A stretch of DNA of 64,000 nt from Modestobacter sp. VKM Ac-2984 (GCF_026967985.1 NZ_JAPVBJ010000010.1:1-64000), one strand, 5' to 3'; positions 20,741 to 32,891 are shown, counted from the first letter of the stretch. The notes: a model not told the origin generated them from the sequence alone. Numbers and translations are program-made.

Positions 20741-22114
20741 TCAGCACTCGACGATGTTGAGGGCCAGCCCACCGCGGGCGGTCTCCTTGTACTTGTCCTT
20801 CATGTCCGCACCGGTCTCGCGCATCGTCTTGATGGCCTTGTCCAGCGAGACGTGGTGCTGGCCGTCCCCGCGCACGGCCATCCGCGCCGCGGTGATCGCC
20901 TTGACCGAACCCACCGCATTGCGTTCGATGCACGGGATCTGCACGAGCCCTCCGACGGGGTCGCAGGTGAGCCCGAGGTTGTGCTCGATGCCGATCTCCG
21001 CGGCGTTCTCGACCTGCTCGGGCGTGCCACCGAGGACCTCGGCGAGACCAGCGGCCGCCATGGAGCAGGCCGAGCCGACCTCGCCCTGGCAGCCCACCTC
21101 GGCCCCGGAGATGGAGGCGTTCTCCTTGAACAGCAGCCCGACGGCGGCCGCGGTCAGCAGGAAGCGGACCACGCCGTCCTCGTCGTAGAGGTCCAGGAAG
21201 TCCCGGTAGTAGTGGAGGACGGCGGGGATGATCCCGGCGGCGCCGTTGGTCGGCGCGGTCACCACCCGCCCGCCGGCGGCGTTCTCCTCGTTCACCGCGA
21301 GGGCGTAGAGCGTCACCCACTCCATCGCCCGCAGTGCGTCCGCGTCGTCCGGGTGCTCCTCCAGGTGCGCCCGCAGCGACGCCGCACGCCGCCGGACCTT
21401 CAGGCCGCCGGGCAGGACGCCGGTGGTGCGGGTGCCCCGCTCCACGCACTCCTGCATCACCGACCAGATGTCCAGCAGTCCCGCGCGGATCTCCTGCTCA
21501 CCGCGCCAGGAGAGCTCGTTGGCCAGCATCAGGTCGCTGATCCGGAGTCCCGTCTCGCGGGTGTGCGCCAGCAGCTGGTCGCCGGTGTGGAACGGGTACC
21601 GCACCGGCGTGCTGTCCTCGACGATCACCGGGTTCCCGGCCTCGTCCTCGTCGAGGACGAAGCCGCCGCCGACCGAGTAGTACTCCCGCCGGCTCAGCTC
21701 CGCCCCGTCGGCGTCGCTGGCCACGAAGAGCATGCCGTTGCTGTGGAAGTCCAGCCGCTTGCGCCGGTGCAGGACGACGTCGTCGTCCACCGAGAAGGCG
21801 ATGAGGTGGTCGCCGGCCAGCCGGAGCTTCCCCTCGTGGCGGATGGTCTCCACGCGCGGCTCGGCGGCGACCGGGTCGACGAGGCCCGGCTCCTCCCCCT
21901 CGAGGCCGAGGACGACGGCCTTGACGCTGCCGTGCCCGTGGCCGGTCGCGCCGAGCGAGCCGAACAGCTCGCACCGCACCCCGGCGACCCGGGCGAGCAG
22001 CCGCTCGTCGCGCAGGCGCGCGGCGAAGGACGCGGCCGCCCGCATGGGGCCGACGGTGTGCGAGCTGGACGGACCGATGCCGACCTTGAACAGGTCGAAG
22101 GCGCTGATCGTCAT
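20741..22114 (-). CDS. sdaA: L-serine ammonia-lyase (iron-sulfur type)
   Basis: This 457-residue single-chain L-serine dehydratase turns serine into pyruvate and ammonia. The beta-type N-terminal part carries [22 protein letters not shown], and the alpha part carries the Fe-S cysteines in [18 protein letters not shown] and [20 protein letters not shown]. Length matches the one-chain form. It heads the sdaA-purU operon under a TTGCCT/TACCTT promoter with the GntR-type operator at 22162-22173 immediately downstream of the expected start of transcription. It consumes the serine that GlyA makes from glycine and methylene-THF. Confidence 0.95.
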   Translation of the reverse strand: MTISAFDLFKVGIGPSSSHTVGPMRAAASFAARLRDERLLARVAGVRCELFGSLGATGHGHGSVKAVVLGLEGEEPGLVDPVAAEPRVETIRHEGKLRLAGDHLIAFSVDDDVVLHRRKRLDFHSNGMLFVASDADGAELSRREYYSVGGGFVLDEDEAGNPVIVEDSTPVRYPFHTGDQLLAHTRETGLRISDLMLANELSWRGEQEIRAGLLDIWSVMQECVERGTRTTGVLPGGLKVRRRAASLRAHLEEHPDDADALRAMEWVTLYALAVNEENAAGGRVVTAPTNGAAGIIPAVLHYYRDFLDLYDEDGVVRFLLTAAAVGLLFKENASISGAEVGCQGEVGSACSMAAAGLAEVLGGTPEQVENAAEIGIEHNLGLTCDPVGGLVQIPCIERNAVGSVKAITAARMAVRGDGQHHVSLDKAIKTMRETGADMKDKYKETARGGLALNIVEC

Positions 22115-22161
22115 CCGTGCTCTCCCCTGCGCTGGGACCTGCCGGAGCCGTAGGTACACAG

Positions 22162-22173
22162 CTGGTATATCAG
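22162..22173. promoter_or_regulatory. GntR-type operator, copy 1 (sdaA/gntR promoters)
   Basis: CTGGTATATCAG is a near-palindrome (CTGrTATAyCAG), typical in size and shape for FadR/FCD GntR regulators. It starts about 10 bp past the sdaA -10 box, where bound repressor would block transcription. An identical 12-mer is found at 34268-34279. Confidence 0.65.
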
Positions 22174-22183
22174 AACTAGGATG

Positions 22184-22212
22184 AAGGTATGTCGATCCCT
22201 CTGAAGAGGCAA
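22184..22212 (-). promoter_or_regulatory. Promoter of the sdaA-purU operon
   Basis: On the reverse strand TTGCCT (22212-22207) and TACCTT (22189-22184) are spaced by 17 bp. This would start transcription near 22177, directly before the operator at 22162-22173. The layout equals that of the glyA promoter. Confidence 0.55.
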
Positions 22213-22245
22213 GACCCGCGTACGCCCAGCTCGTACCATCTGGCC

Positions 22246-22911
22246 GTGACCGTTACCGCGCTGGACCTGGACTCGTCCGCCGCCTCGCTGGCCGACAAGG
22301 CCTACCTCGCCATCCGGGACCAGCTGATCATGTTGGACATCCGGCCGGGCGACCCGATCGACGACGACGAGCGGGCCAAGGCCCTCGGCGTGGGTCGGAC
22401 CCCGGTCCGTGAGGCGCTCAAGCGCCTCGAGGGCGACCGGCTCGTGGTGTCCTACCCGCGGCGGGGGACCTTCGCGACGGGGATGGACATCTCCGACCTG
22501 GCGCACATCTCCGAGATCCGTGTCCAGCTCGAGCCGCTGGCCGCCCGCCGCGCCGCCGAGCGAGCCGTCCGCGCGGCGCAGGTCGAGCTCGAGGAGCTGG
22601 CTGCCCGGATCCAGGAGTTCGACGTCTCCCGACTCGACCGGACCGAGCTCATGCGCTGGGACCTCGCGGTGCACCGGGCCATCTACCGGGCCGCGGGCAA
22701 CCCCCACCTGGAGGACGTCCTCATCCGCTACGACAACCTCGCCACCCGGATCTTCTGCCTGTTCCTCGACCGGCTGCCCACGGTGGACGAGCACGTCGGG
22801 GAGCACGTCGAGCTGCTCCGCGCGATCGCCGCCGGGGACGCCGACCGGGCCGACGACCTCGCCCGTGAGCACGTCCTGGGCTTCGACCGGGCGATCCGCG
22901 CGGTCATCTGA
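22246..22911 (+). CDS. GntR-family (FCD) regulator, proposed regulator of the betaine C1 pathway
   Basis: This 221-residue regulator has an N-terminal winged helix ([39 protein letters not shown]) and an all-helical FCD effector domain ([54 protein letters not shown]). GTG 22246 is chosen because TACCAT ends 6 nt upstream, the spacing of a leaderless actinobacterial transcript. ATG 22189, which adds 19 residues, is possible but lies inside the sdaA promoter. It is divergent from sdaA-purU. The shared operators at 22162 and 34268 suggest that it controls itself, sdaA-purU and the glyA-sox operon. The effector is unknown; a glycine-pathway metabolite is plausible. Confidence 0.85.
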   Translation: MTVTALDLDSSAASLADKAYLAIRDQLIMLDIRPGDPIDDDERAKALGVGRTPVREALKRLEGDRLVVSYPRRGTFATGMDISDLAHISEIRVQLEPLAARRAAERAVRAAQVELEELAARIQEFDVSRLDRTELMRWDLAVHRAIYRAAGNPHLEDVLIRYDNLATRIFCLFLDRLPTVDEHVGEHVELLRAIAAGDADRADDLAREHVLGFDRAIRAVI

Positions 22912-22940
22912 ACCACGGACCTGCCTGTGCGCGGGGATCC

Positions 22941-23807
22941 TCAGCCGGCGCCGTCCACGGCGTCCAGGACGGCCAGGACGTCCCGCGTGGCCGCGACGTC
23001 GTGCACGCGCAGCAGGGTGGCCCCTCGCTGGACCGCGACGACCGCCGCGGCCAGGGAGCCGGGCAGCCGATCCCCCACCGCCCGCCCGGTGAGCTGCCCG
23101 ATCATCGACTTGCGGGACAGCCCCACCATGACCGGGACCCCCAGTCCGGTGACCGCGTCGAGCGAGGCCAGCAGTGCGAGGTTGTGCGCCAGCGTCTTGC
23201 CGAACCCGAACCCCGGGTCCACCACCAGGTGCTCCTGCCGGATGCCGGCGTCGAGGCAGGCGCGCACCCGCTCGGCGAGGAAGGTGCGCACCTCCACGAC
23301 GACGTCCCGGTAGCGCGGGTCCTCCTGCATGGCCTCCGGCGAGCGCTGCATGTGCATGAGGCACACCGGCACGCCCAGCTCCGCTGCGGCCGCCAGTGCA
23401 CCCGGCGAGCGCAGGGCCCGGACGTCGTTGACCATGCTCGCCCCCACGGCCACGGCTGCCCGCATGACCTCCGGACGGGACGTGTCCACGGAGAGCGGCA
23501 CGGGGACCTGCCGGGCCAGGGCCTCGACCACCGGGACGACCCGGTCGAGCTCCTCCAGGAGGGTCGGCGGGCGCGCGCCCGGCCGGGTGGACTCCCCGCC
23601 GACGTCGATCAGGTCGGCCCCCTCGGCAGCCAGGACGTGCCCGTGCTCCACGGCCCGATCGAAGCTGGCGAAACGCCCGCCGTCGGAGAAGGAGTCGGGG
23701 GTGACGTTGAGGACGCCGCACACCAGCGGCCGCCCCGCCGCGAACGTCCGGCTCAGCGGGTGGGGCGAGGGACCGGCGACCGCGCGGGCGCGGACGGGAC
23801 TCAGCAT
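22941..23807 (-). CDS. folP: Dihydropteroate synthase
   Basis: This 288-residue TIM-barrel enzyme joins p-aminobenzoate to dihydropterin pyrophosphate in folate synthesis. DHPS motifs are present: GVLNVTPDSFSDGG, DLIDVGGESTRPGA, PVPLSVDTSRPEVM, MVNDVRALRS, VVDPGFGFGKTLAHNLALL, PVMVGLSRKSMIG and a C-terminal LLRVHDVAATRDVL. The ATG at 23807 follows GGAGG. It is the last gene of the glyA-sox-dmg-fol operon, 96 bp after folD, where extra folate supply would help THF-dependent demethylation. It may be a second, pathway-linked copy rather than the main folP. Confidence 0.93.
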   Translation of the reverse strand: MLSPVRARAVAGPSPHPLSRTFAAGRPLVCGVLNVTPDSFSDGGRFASFDRAVEHGHVLAAEGADLIDVGGESTRPGARPPTLLEELDRVVPVVEALARQVPVPLSVDTSRPEVMRAAVAVGASMVNDVRALRSPGALAAAAELGVPVCLMHMQRSPEAMQEDPRYRDVVVEVRTFLAERVRACLDAGIRQEHLVVDPGFGFGKTLAHNLALLASLDAVTGLGVPVMVGLSRKSMIGQLTGRAVGDRLPGSLAAAVVAVQRGATLLRVHDVAATRDVLAVLDAVDGAG

Positions 23808-23903
23808 GACGCCTCCTGCGACGGGCCGTCGTGCACCCCCGCGGGTCGAGGTGGATGGACGGGGTGCGACGGGGCACGGCCGCCCTGCCCGGACCGGGAC
23901 GAG

Positions 23904-24743
23904 CTAGGAGCGCGCCGCCTGGATCGTCTGGTGCAGGAGGAGCGCGGTGGTGACCGGTCCGACGCCGCCGGGCACCGGGGTCAGTCCCGCGACCCGCCCG
24001 GAGACCGACCCGGCGTCGACGTCACCGACCAGCCCGCCGTCGGGCGTGGGGTTGGTGCCGACGTCGATGACCACGGCGCCCTCGGCCACGTGCTCGGCGG
24101 TGACCAGGCCCGGCCGCCCGACGGCTACGACCAGGACGTCCGCGGAGCCGGTGACCTCGGCCAGCTCCTTCGTGCGGCTGTGGCAGACGGTCACGGTCGC
24201 GTCCCGCTGGAGCAGCAGGTGCGCCACGGGCTTGCCGACGACGGTGGAGCGACCGACCACCACGGCGTGCGCGCCGGACAGCGGGATCCCGTGGTGGTCC
24301 AGGAGTGCGAGCACGGCGGCGGCGGTGGCCGGCGCGAAGGCGGGCAGGCCCGCGGCCAACCGCCCCAGGCTGAGCGGGTTGGCCCCGTCGACGTCCTTGG
24401 CGGGGTCGATGGCGGCGGCGAGGTCCTCGAAGACGGCGTCGGCCGGCAGCGGGGTCTGCAGGATGATCCCGTGCACCGCGGGGTCGCGGCTGAGCGCGGC
24501 CAGCTCTGCGCGGATCCGGTCCGGCGTCGCCGACTCCCCCAGGTCGACGACGGAGCACACGACGCCGGTCTCCGCCGCGGCTCGGGCGATGGAGCGGACG
24601 TACCAGGAGCTGGACTCGTCCGCCGTCGCCACGAGCACCGCCAGCCGGGGCGGGGTGCCCGCGGCGGCCAGCTCCGCGGCCGCAGCGGCGACCTCGGCCC
24701 GGATGCCGGCGGCCAGCTCACGCCCGCTGAGGCGCGCCGTCAT
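23904..24743 (-). CDS. folD: FolD-like methylene-THF dehydrogenase lacking the cyclohydrolase lysine
   Basis: This 279-residue protein keeps the FolD fold and signatures: IILQTPLP, PAKDVDGANPLSLGRL, VVVGRSTVVGKPVAHLLL and PGGVGPVTTALLL. In typical FolD the N-terminal motif is YVxxKxKA; here residues 48-55 read YVRSIARA, so the catalytic Lys is Ile52. Substitution of that Lys in characterised FolD enzymes removes cyclohydrolase activity but can spare NADP-dependent dehydrogenase activity. The overlapping upstream gene encodes an FchA/FTCD-like protein that could supply the cyclohydrolase step. Expected role: oxidise methylene-THF from sarcosine/dimethylglycine oxidation to methenyl-THF. Confidence 0.9.
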   Translation of the reverse strand: MTARLSGRELAAGIRAEVAAAAAELAAAGTPPRLAVLVATADESSSWYVRSIARAAAETGVVCSVVDLGESATPDRIRAELAALSRDPAVHGIILQTPLPADAVFEDLAAAIDPAKDVDGANPLSLGRLAAGLPAFAPATAAAVLALLDHHGIPLSGAHAVVVGRSTVVGKPVAHLLLQRDATVTVCHSRTKELAEVTGSADVLVVAVGRPGLVTAEHVAEGAVVIDVGTNPTPDGGLVGDVDAGSVSGRVAGLTPVPGGVGPVTTALLLHQTIQAARS

Positions 24744-25360
24744 CGCACCAGTCCGTCCCGGACCGTGGCGGTGACCGCGTCCGCGCGGAGGACGAGGTCA
24801 CCGACGCGCTCGACGACCGCCGAGAGCTGCCCCCGGGTGGCCGGGTCCGTGATGCCGCCGAGGTTGACCTCCACGTTCACCCGGGCGGTCGTCGCGGCGG
24901 CCCGCGCTCCCTCGGCGGCCGCGGCGACGTCGCTGATGACGTTGCGGTTGCCGATCGGCAGCAGCTGCTCGGCCAGGCTCAGCACCTGGTCGGCGACGGC
25001 GATGACGATCGCCGGCACCTGCGCGGCGCCGACCAGTGCCTTCGCGATCGCCTCGGACCGCGCCGCGGTCTGCTCCGGCGTGCCCTTCGGCATCCCGTAG
25101 GCCTGGGTGACCACGGTGAAGGCCGCGGCGTCCTCCTCGGCCAGGCTCAGCGCGTTCTCGCGCAGCCGGTCCGCGGTCGCCGTGATGACGCCGATCTCCT
25201 CGGCGTGGTCGGCGAACCTCGCCGCGTCGCTGTACCGGGCGACCATCGCCACGAGGGCAGCGGCCTGGGCCGCGTGCAGTGCGGCGGTGGCCCCTCCCCC
25301 GGGGGCGGGCACCCTGGCGGCGAGCTGCGCCAGGAAGGTCTCGATGCTGTCGGTGCGCAT
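24740..25360 (-). CDS. Cyclodeaminase/methenyl-THF cyclohydrolase family protein (FchA/FTCD-like)
   Basis: This 206-residue all-helical protein has the family motif RVPAPGGGATAALHAAQAAALVAMV and the conserved PIGNRNVISDVAAAAEGARAA. The family includes the C-terminal domain of formiminotransferase-cyclodeaminase and methenyl-THF cyclohydrolase FchA of methylotrophs. The stop overlaps the folD start (ATGA). Because that FolD lacks its cyclohydrolase lysine, this protein is the best candidate for converting methenyl-THF to 10-formyl-THF. No histidine-degradation genes are nearby, which argues against a formimino-THF role. Confidence 0.85.
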   Translation of the reverse strand: MRTDSIETFLAQLAARVPAPGGGATAALHAAQAAALVAMVARYSDAARFADHAEEIGVITATADRLRENALSLAEEDAAAFTVVTQAYGMPKGTPEQTAARSEAIAKALVGAAQVPAIVIAVADQVLSLAEQLLPIGNRNVISDVAAAAEGARAAATTARVNVEVNLGGITDPATRGQLSAVVERVGDLVLRADAVTATVRDGLVR

Positions 25361-25400
25361 GGGCCGTCCTTCGGGGGGCCGTCCTTCGGGATGGGGACGT

Positions 25401-27878
<2,478 letters not shown>

Positions 27879-28463
27879 TCAGGAGGTCAGGGCGGGGTCG
27901 GCGTGCTCGAGGCTCGCGTCGAGCAGCCAGGAGGCGAGGTAGCCGGCGAAGGAGGAGCGGACGAGGACGGCGAACTCGTCCTCGTCGAGCGCGAGCAGCA
28001 CCACCGCGGCCTGCCCGAGGGCTGTCTGCGTGCTCTGCCCGGCGGTGAACACCCGGGGGTGCAGGTCGATCGAGCAGCCCTTGGCGAGCACCTGACGGGC
28101 CTGCGGGCCGCCCAGGCGGAGAGAGATGCGCTGCGCGGAGACGTCGGCCGCCGAGCCGCCGACCGGCCGCAGCAGGGTCTGCAGCTCCTCCTCCAGCGCC
28201 TCCGGCGCGGTGCCGGGGCTGGTGAGCAGCCACTCGTCCGGACCCAGCCAGATCAGCCGCCCGTCGCCGGCGGGTGCCCACGTGTTGGGCGCGGTGGGCA
28301 GCGCCGTCCCCCGGATCCGGAGGTCACCGGTGGTGGCCCGGGCGGCGCGCAGCACCGCCATGGAGACGAACGGCTCGGCGTCGATCCGGACGGCGCCGGT
28401 CAGCTCGGCGAAGGCGGGCAGCCATGCCTCGAGCGGGTGGGTGCGGGCGAGCTGGTCAGCCAT
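27879..28463 (-). CDS. soxG: Sarcosine oxidase gamma subunit
   Basis: This 194-residue protein starts at ATG 28463 behind AAGGAG and overlaps the soxA stop by 8 bp. Features fit SoxG: an N-terminal HPLEAWLPAFAEL, WLGPDEWLLTSPG, ISLRLGGPQARQVLAKGCSIDLHP and VLLALDEDEFAVLVRSSFAGYL. In heterotetrameric sarcosine oxidase the gamma chain packs against the alpha chain's aminomethyltransferase-like region. GTG at 28466 is an equally close alternative start. Confidence 0.92.
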   Translation of the reverse strand: MADQLARTHPLEAWLPAFAELTGAVRIDAEPFVSMAVLRAARATTGDLRIRGTALPTAPNTWAPAGDGRLIWLGPDEWLLTSPGTAPEALEEELQTLLRPVGGSAADVSAQRISLRLGGPQARQVLAKGCSIDLHPRVFTAGQSTQTALGQAAVVLLALDEDEFAVLVRSSFAGYLASWLLDASLEHADPALTS

Positions 28464-31326
28464 CACGGCGGGCTCCTTCCGGGTCGACCAGGACGGAGCT
28501 GGTGACCTCGACCGGGACGAGGGTCCCGCCGACGGGGACGTGGACGGTGTCGCCGATCCGTGCGCGGCCGCCCTTGACCAGGGCGAGGGCGAACGGGCGG
28601 GCGAGCTCGGCGCTGCGGTAGCTGGAGGTGACGTGGCCCAGCATCGGCACCGGCGGGGGCGGCAGCCGGCCGTCGGCGAGGAAGTCCACGACCTGCGACC
28701 CCTCGGGCAGCACCGTCTGCCGGTCGACCGGCAGCAGCCCGACCAGCTGCTTGCGCAGCGGGTTCTGGTTCTCGACGCGGGCGAAGGACCGCTTGCCGAC
28801 GAAGTCGGGCTTCTTCTTCGAGACCGCCCAGGCCATGCCGAGGTCGTGCGGGGTGACCGTGCCGTCGGTGTCCTGCCCGATGATCGGGTAGCCCTTCTCG
28901 GCGCGGAGCACGTGCATGGTCTCGGTCCCGTAGGGGGTGATGCCCTGCGGGGCCCCGGCCTCGACGAGCCGCTCCCAGACCGCGACCGCGTACCAGGCGT
29001 TGACGTACACCTCGAAGGCCAGCTCGCCGGAGAAGCTGATCCGGGCCAGGCGGACCGGGACGCCGTCGAGGGTGGTGTCCCGCCAGGTCATGAACGGGAA
29101 GGCCTCGTTGGAGACGTCCACGTCCGGGAAGACCGCACCCACGACGTCCCGCGAGCGGGGGCCGACGACCGGGAAGGTCGACCACTGCTCGGTGACCGAC
29201 GCCAGGTGCACCCGCAGCTCCGGCCACTCGGTCTGGACCCACTCCTCCAGCCAGTCGAGTACCTTCGCGGCGCCGCCGGTGGTGGTGAGGAGGAGGAAGC
29301 GGTCCTCGGCCAGGCGCAGCACCGTGCCGTCGTCGATCACCATGCCGTCGACCCCGCACATCACGCCGTACCGCACCGAGCCGACCTTGAGGCTGCTGAT
29401 CAGGTTCGTGTACATCCGGTCCAGCAGCACCGCGGCGTCGGGGCCCTGGACGTCGATCTTCCCCAGGGTCGAACCGTCGAGGATGCCCACGCCGGAGCGG
29501 GCCGCGGCGCACTCCCGCAGCACCGCGGCCGCCATGTCCTCCCCGGCGCGCGGGTAGTACCGCGGCCGCTTCCACTGGCCGACGTCCTCGAACACCGCGC
29601 CGGCGGCGACGTGCCAGTCGTGCAGGGCGGTGACCCGTTCGGGGTCGAAGAGCCGGCCGCGGTCGCGGCCGGCCAGCGCGGCGAAGGCGACCGGCGTGTA
29701 GGGCGGCCGGAACGTGGTGGTGCCGGTGTCCTGCACCGGGACCCCCAGCAGTTCGGCGGTGATCCCGGAGGCGAGGACGCCGGAGGTCTTGCCCTGGTCG
29801 TGGGCGGTCCCGATCGTGGTGAACCGCTTGACGTGCTCCATCGACCGGAGCCCGGCGCCGGCCGCACGGGCCAGGTCGGCGACGGTGGCGTCGCGCTGGA
29901 GGTCGACGAACGAGGTGCTGCCCTCGGCCCCGGAGGCGTCCGGCACCCGCCACAGCACGAGCGGCGCGGCCGGGACGACGGGCTCCGGCGCGGTCGGCAG
30001 CCGGACCTCGGCCGCCGGCGCGATCCCCAGGGCGGTCAGCGCCGCACTGGCTCCGCGCCGCCCGTCGGCCAGGCACCCCGCCAGGTCGAGCAGGCCGGCC
30101 GCCGAGCCGACGACGGCCAGGCCGTCGAGCCGCTCCCCCGGGAGGAAGGCACCGAGGACCTCGTCGTAGCGCAGCCGGCCACGGGCCTGGCTGAACAGGT
30201 GCACGGCGGGGTTCCAGCCCCCGCTGACCAGCAGCACGTCGCAGGCCAGCTCGTCGGCGCGGCCGACCTCCCCGTCGGCGAGCGGCGCGACGAGGGCGGC
30301 GGTGATCCGGTCGCCGCCGGACGTGCCCGCGACCACGGACCCGGTGCGGACCGGGATGCCCGCGGCCCGGCACTCCTCCGCACGCAGCGGCGAACCCTCC
30401 GGCCGGGCGTCGACCACGGCCGCCACCCGCACTCCGGCGCGGTGCAGGTCGAGGGCGGCGTCGTAGGCGCTGTCGTTGGTGGTGAAGACGACGGCCTCGC
30501 TGCCGACCCGCACCCCGTAGCGGTGCAGGAAGGTGCGCGCACCGCCGGCGAGCATGATGCCCGGCCGGTCGTTGTCGGGGAAGACCACCGGCCGCTCGTG
30601 GGCGCCGGTCGCGACGACGACCTGGCGGGCGCGGATGCGCCACACCCGCTGGCGGGCCTCGTGCCGGGGCGCGGCTCCCCCGAGGTGGTCGGTGCGACGC
30701 TGCAGCGCGAGCACGAAGCCGTCGTCGTAGAGCCCGAAGGCCGTCGTCCGCTGCAGGTGCAGCACCTCGGGGTGGGCGGCGAGCTCCGCGACGGCGGCGG
30801 CCACCCATCCCGCTGCCGGTGCGCCGTCGAGCCGGTCGGTGCCCGAGAGCAGGGAGCCGCCGGCCTCGGAGTGCTCGTCCACCAGGGCGACGCGGGCCCC
30901 GGCCCGGGCGGCGGTGAGCGCAGCGGCCAGGCCCGCGGGGCCGGCGCCGACGACGAGGACGTCGACGTGGACGTGCATCGCGTCGTAGCGGGCGGAGTCC
31001 GGCACGTCGGCGAGCCGGCCCTGGCCGGGCAGCCCGTGGGCGACGAGGCCGTCGTACAGCTCGACGGTGCTGGCCAGCAGCATCGGCTCCGGGAACGGCT
31101 CCTCGATCTGCACCAGGCCGCTGGGGTCCTCCGCCCACGCGGCGGCGATGCCGCGGGGGCGCCCCAGCTTCACGCTGCTGGCGATCGCGTGGCGTCCGGA
31201 GGCCAGCAGCGCCGAGGCGAGGGTGTCCCCGGGGTGCCCGGGGAAGGTCTGCCCGTCGAAGGTGAACTCCACGGTGGTGGAACGGTCGACGCGGCCGCCC
31301 TCGGGGGTGCGGAAGGTGCTCGTCAC
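28456..31326 (-). CDS. soxA: Sarcosine oxidase alpha subunit
   Basis: This 956-residue subunit starts at GTG 31326, coupled to soxD by a GTGA overlap and preceded by AAGGAG. It has an N-terminal ferredoxin-like fold (VEFTFDGQTFPGHPGDTLASAL), a dinucleotide-binding region (VLVVGAGPAGLAAALTAARAG, VVATGAHERPVVFPDNDRPG) that holds noncovalent NAD in known enzymes, and a C-terminal GcvT-like THF domain (GSVRYGVMCGVDGMVIDDG, RISFSGELAFEVYVNAW, LRAEKGYPIIGQDTDGT). With SoxB, D and G it oxidises sarcosine to glycine, producing methylene-THF and H2O2. The length matches the family (about 965). Confidence 0.95.
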   Translation of the reverse strand: MTSTFRTPEGGRVDRSTTVEFTFDGQTFPGHPGDTLASALLASGRHAIASSVKLGRPRGIAAAWAEDPSGLVQIEEPFPEPMLLASTVELYDGLVAHGLPGQGRLADVPDSARYDAMHVHVDVLVVGAGPAGLAAALTAARAGARVALVDEHSEAGGSLLSGTDRLDGAPAAGWVAAAVAELAAHPEVLHLQRTTAFGLYDDGFVLALQRRTDHLGGAAPRHEARQRVWRIRARQVVVATGAHERPVVFPDNDRPGIMLAGGARTFLHRYGVRVGSEAVVFTTNDSAYDAALDLHRAGVRVAAVVDARPEGSPLRAEECRAAGIPVRTGSVVAGTSGGDRITAALVAPLADGEVGRADELACDVLLVSGGWNPAVHLFSQARGRLRYDEVLGAFLPGERLDGLAVVGSAAGLLDLAGCLADGRRGASAALTALGIAPAAEVRLPTAPEPVVPAAPLVLWRVPDASGAEGSTSFVDLQRDATVADLARAAGAGLRSMEHVKRFTTIGTAHDQGKTSGVLASGITAELLGVPVQDTGTTTFRPPYTPVAFAALAGRDRGRLFDPERVTALHDWHVAAGAVFEDVGQWKRPRYYPRAGEDMAAAVLRECAAARSGVGILDGSTLGKIDVQGPDAAVLLDRMYTNLISSLKVGSVRYGVMCGVDGMVIDDGTVLRLAEDRFLLLTTTGGAAKVLDWLEEWVQTEWPELRVHLASVTEQWSTFPVVGPRSRDVVGAVFPDVDVSNEAFPFMTWRDTTLDGVPVRLARISFSGELAFEVYVNAWYAVAVWERLVEAGAPQGITPYGTETMHVLRAEKGYPIIGQDTDGTVTPHDLGMAWAVSKKKPDFVGKRSFARVENQNPLRKQLVGLLPVDRQTVLPEGSQVVDFLADGRLPPPPVPMLGHVTSSYRSAELARPFALALVKGGRARIGDTVHVPVGGTLVPVEVTSSVLVDPEGARRDG

Positions 31327-31631
31327 GAGGTGCTCCTTCGCGGTCCCGCGAGCTCGGTCGCGGACGGCTGGGGGTCGTCGAGGCGGTAGACGCGCTCGAA
31401 GCGGTAGGTGGCGGTGTCCCGGATCGCGTTGAACCAGCGCCGGCAGCCGGTGTTGTGGTTCCAGCGCTCCGCGAACCGGCCCTTGGGGTTGTCGCGGTAG
31501 AAGACGTAGTGCGCCCACTGCTCGTCGGAGAGCTCGCCGGGTTGCTCCGGGTAGGGGACGTGGGCTTGGCCGCCGTAGGAGAACTCGGTCTCCTCGCGGG
31601 GGCCGCACCAGGGGCATTCGATGAGCTGCAC
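31323..31631 (-). CDS. soxD: Sarcosine oxidase delta subunit
   Basis: This 102-residue subunit starts at GTG 31631 behind CAGGAG. It carries the SoxD zinc site: Cys6 and Cys9 in ECPWCG, and His59 and Cys63 in WNHNTGCRRWF. REETEFSYGGQA and YVFYRDNPKGRFAERW are also family hallmarks. It is a structural subunit of the heterotetramer and overlaps soxA by 4 bp; soxB ends 27 bp upstream of its start. Confidence 0.94.
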   Translation of the reverse strand: MQLIECPWCGPREETEFSYGGQAHVPYPEQPGELSDEQWAHYVFYRDNPKGRFAERWNHNTGCRRWFNAIRDTATYRFERVYRLDDPQPSATELAGPRRSTS

Positions 31632-31658
31632 GGGGCACTCCTGCGGTCGGTGGGCCGG

Positions 31659-32891
31659 TCAGTGGGCGACGGCGGCGGCGCCGTGCTCGTCGACGAGCGC
31701 GCCGGTGACGAAGCGGTCGAGGGTGAAGGGCGCGATGTGGGGGTGCGGCTCGTCGTGGGCGATGGTGTGCGCCAGGGCCGAGCCGATGCCGGGAGTGGCC
31801 TTGAACCCGCCGGTGCCCCAGCCGCAGTTGAGGTAGACGTTGTCGTAGGGGGTCCGGCCCACGATCGGCGAGGCATCGGGGCTGGTGTCGACGATGCCGC
31901 CCCAGGTGCGCAGCAGGTGAGCGCGGGCGAACACCGGGAAGAGCTCGACGGCGGCGGCCATCTGGCGCTCGATGACGTGGAAGGCGCCGCGCTGCCCGTA
32001 GCCGTTGTAGGAGTCGACCCCGGCGCCCATGACCAGCTCGCCCTTGTGCGCCTGGGAGACGTACACGTGCACGGCGTTGGACATGACCACCGTCGGGTGC
32101 ACCGGCTCGAGCAGCTCGGAGACCAGGGCCTGCAGCGGGTGGCTCTGCACCGGCACGCGGATGCCGAGCATGTCGGTGAGCACCGACGTGTGGCCGGCTG
32201 CGCAGAGCGCGACCTTCCCGGCCGCGATGTCGCCGCGGGTGGTCCGCACCCCGGTCACCCGGTCGCCGTCGGTGGTGAAGCCGGTGACCTCGCAGTCCTG
32301 GATCAGGTCGATCCCGGCCTCGTCGGCGCGGCGGGCGAAGCCCCAGGCCACGTAGTCGTGCTTGGCGATGCCCGCGCGCGGCTGGTACGTCGCCCCCAGG
32401 ACCGGGTAGCGGATGTCGGTCGAGGTGTTGACGATCGGGCAGACCTTGCGGACCTCGTCCGGCTCCAGCCACTCCGCGTCGACGCCGTTGAGCTTGTTGG
32501 CCTCGACCCGCCGCACGCTGTCGCGGACGTCCTGCAGCGTGTGGGCCAGGTTGAGCACCCCGCGCTGGCTGAACAGGATCGGGTAGCCGAGGTCCTCCTC
32601 CAGGCCCTCCCACAGCTGGAGGGCGTGCTCGTAGATGGCCGAGCTCTCGTCCCACAGGTAGTTGGACCGGATGATCGTGGTGTTGCGGGCCATGTTGCCG
32701 CCGCCCAGCCACCCCTTCTCCAGGACGGCGACGTTCGTGATCCCGTGGTCCTTGGCCAGGTAGTGCGCGGTGGCCAGGCCGTGGCCGCCGCCACCGATGA
32801 CCACCACGTCGTAGCTGCGCTTCGGCTCCGGGTCACGCCAGAGGAAGTCAGGGTGCTCCGGCAGGTCCGCGCCGGGGGTGCGGGGGCTCAT
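31659..32891 (-). CDS. soxB: Sarcosine oxidase beta subunit
   Basis: This 410-residue catalytic subunit carries FAD ([22 protein letters not shown]) and, in characterised enzymes, a covalent FMN on a histidine that appears to correspond to His178 in [13 protein letters not shown]. Other motifs are [41 protein letters not shown] and [16 protein letters not shown]. It oxidises sarcosine and passes electrons to O2. The start overlaps the glyA stop (ATGA), which couples the two. Confidence 0.95.
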   Translation of the reverse strand: MSPRTPGADLPEHPDFLWRDPEPKRSYDVVVIGGGGHGLATAHYLAKDHGITNVAVLEKGWLGGGNMARNTTIIRSNYLWDESSAIYEHALQLWEGLEEDLGYPILFSQRGVLNLAHTLQDVRDSVRRVEANKLNGVDAEWLEPDEVRKVCPIVNTSTDIRYPVLGATYQPRAGIAKHDYVAWGFARRADEAGIDLIQDCEVTGFTTDGDRVTGVRTTRGDIAAGKVALCAAGHTSVLTDMLGIRVPVQSHPLQALVSELLEPVHPTVVMSNAVHVYVSQAHKGELVMGAGVDSYNGYGQRGAFHVIERQMAAAVELFPVFARAHLLRTWGGIVDTSPDASPIVGRTPYDNVYLNCGWGTGGFKATPGIGSALAHTIAHDEPHPHIAPFTLDRFVTGALVDEHGAAAVAH

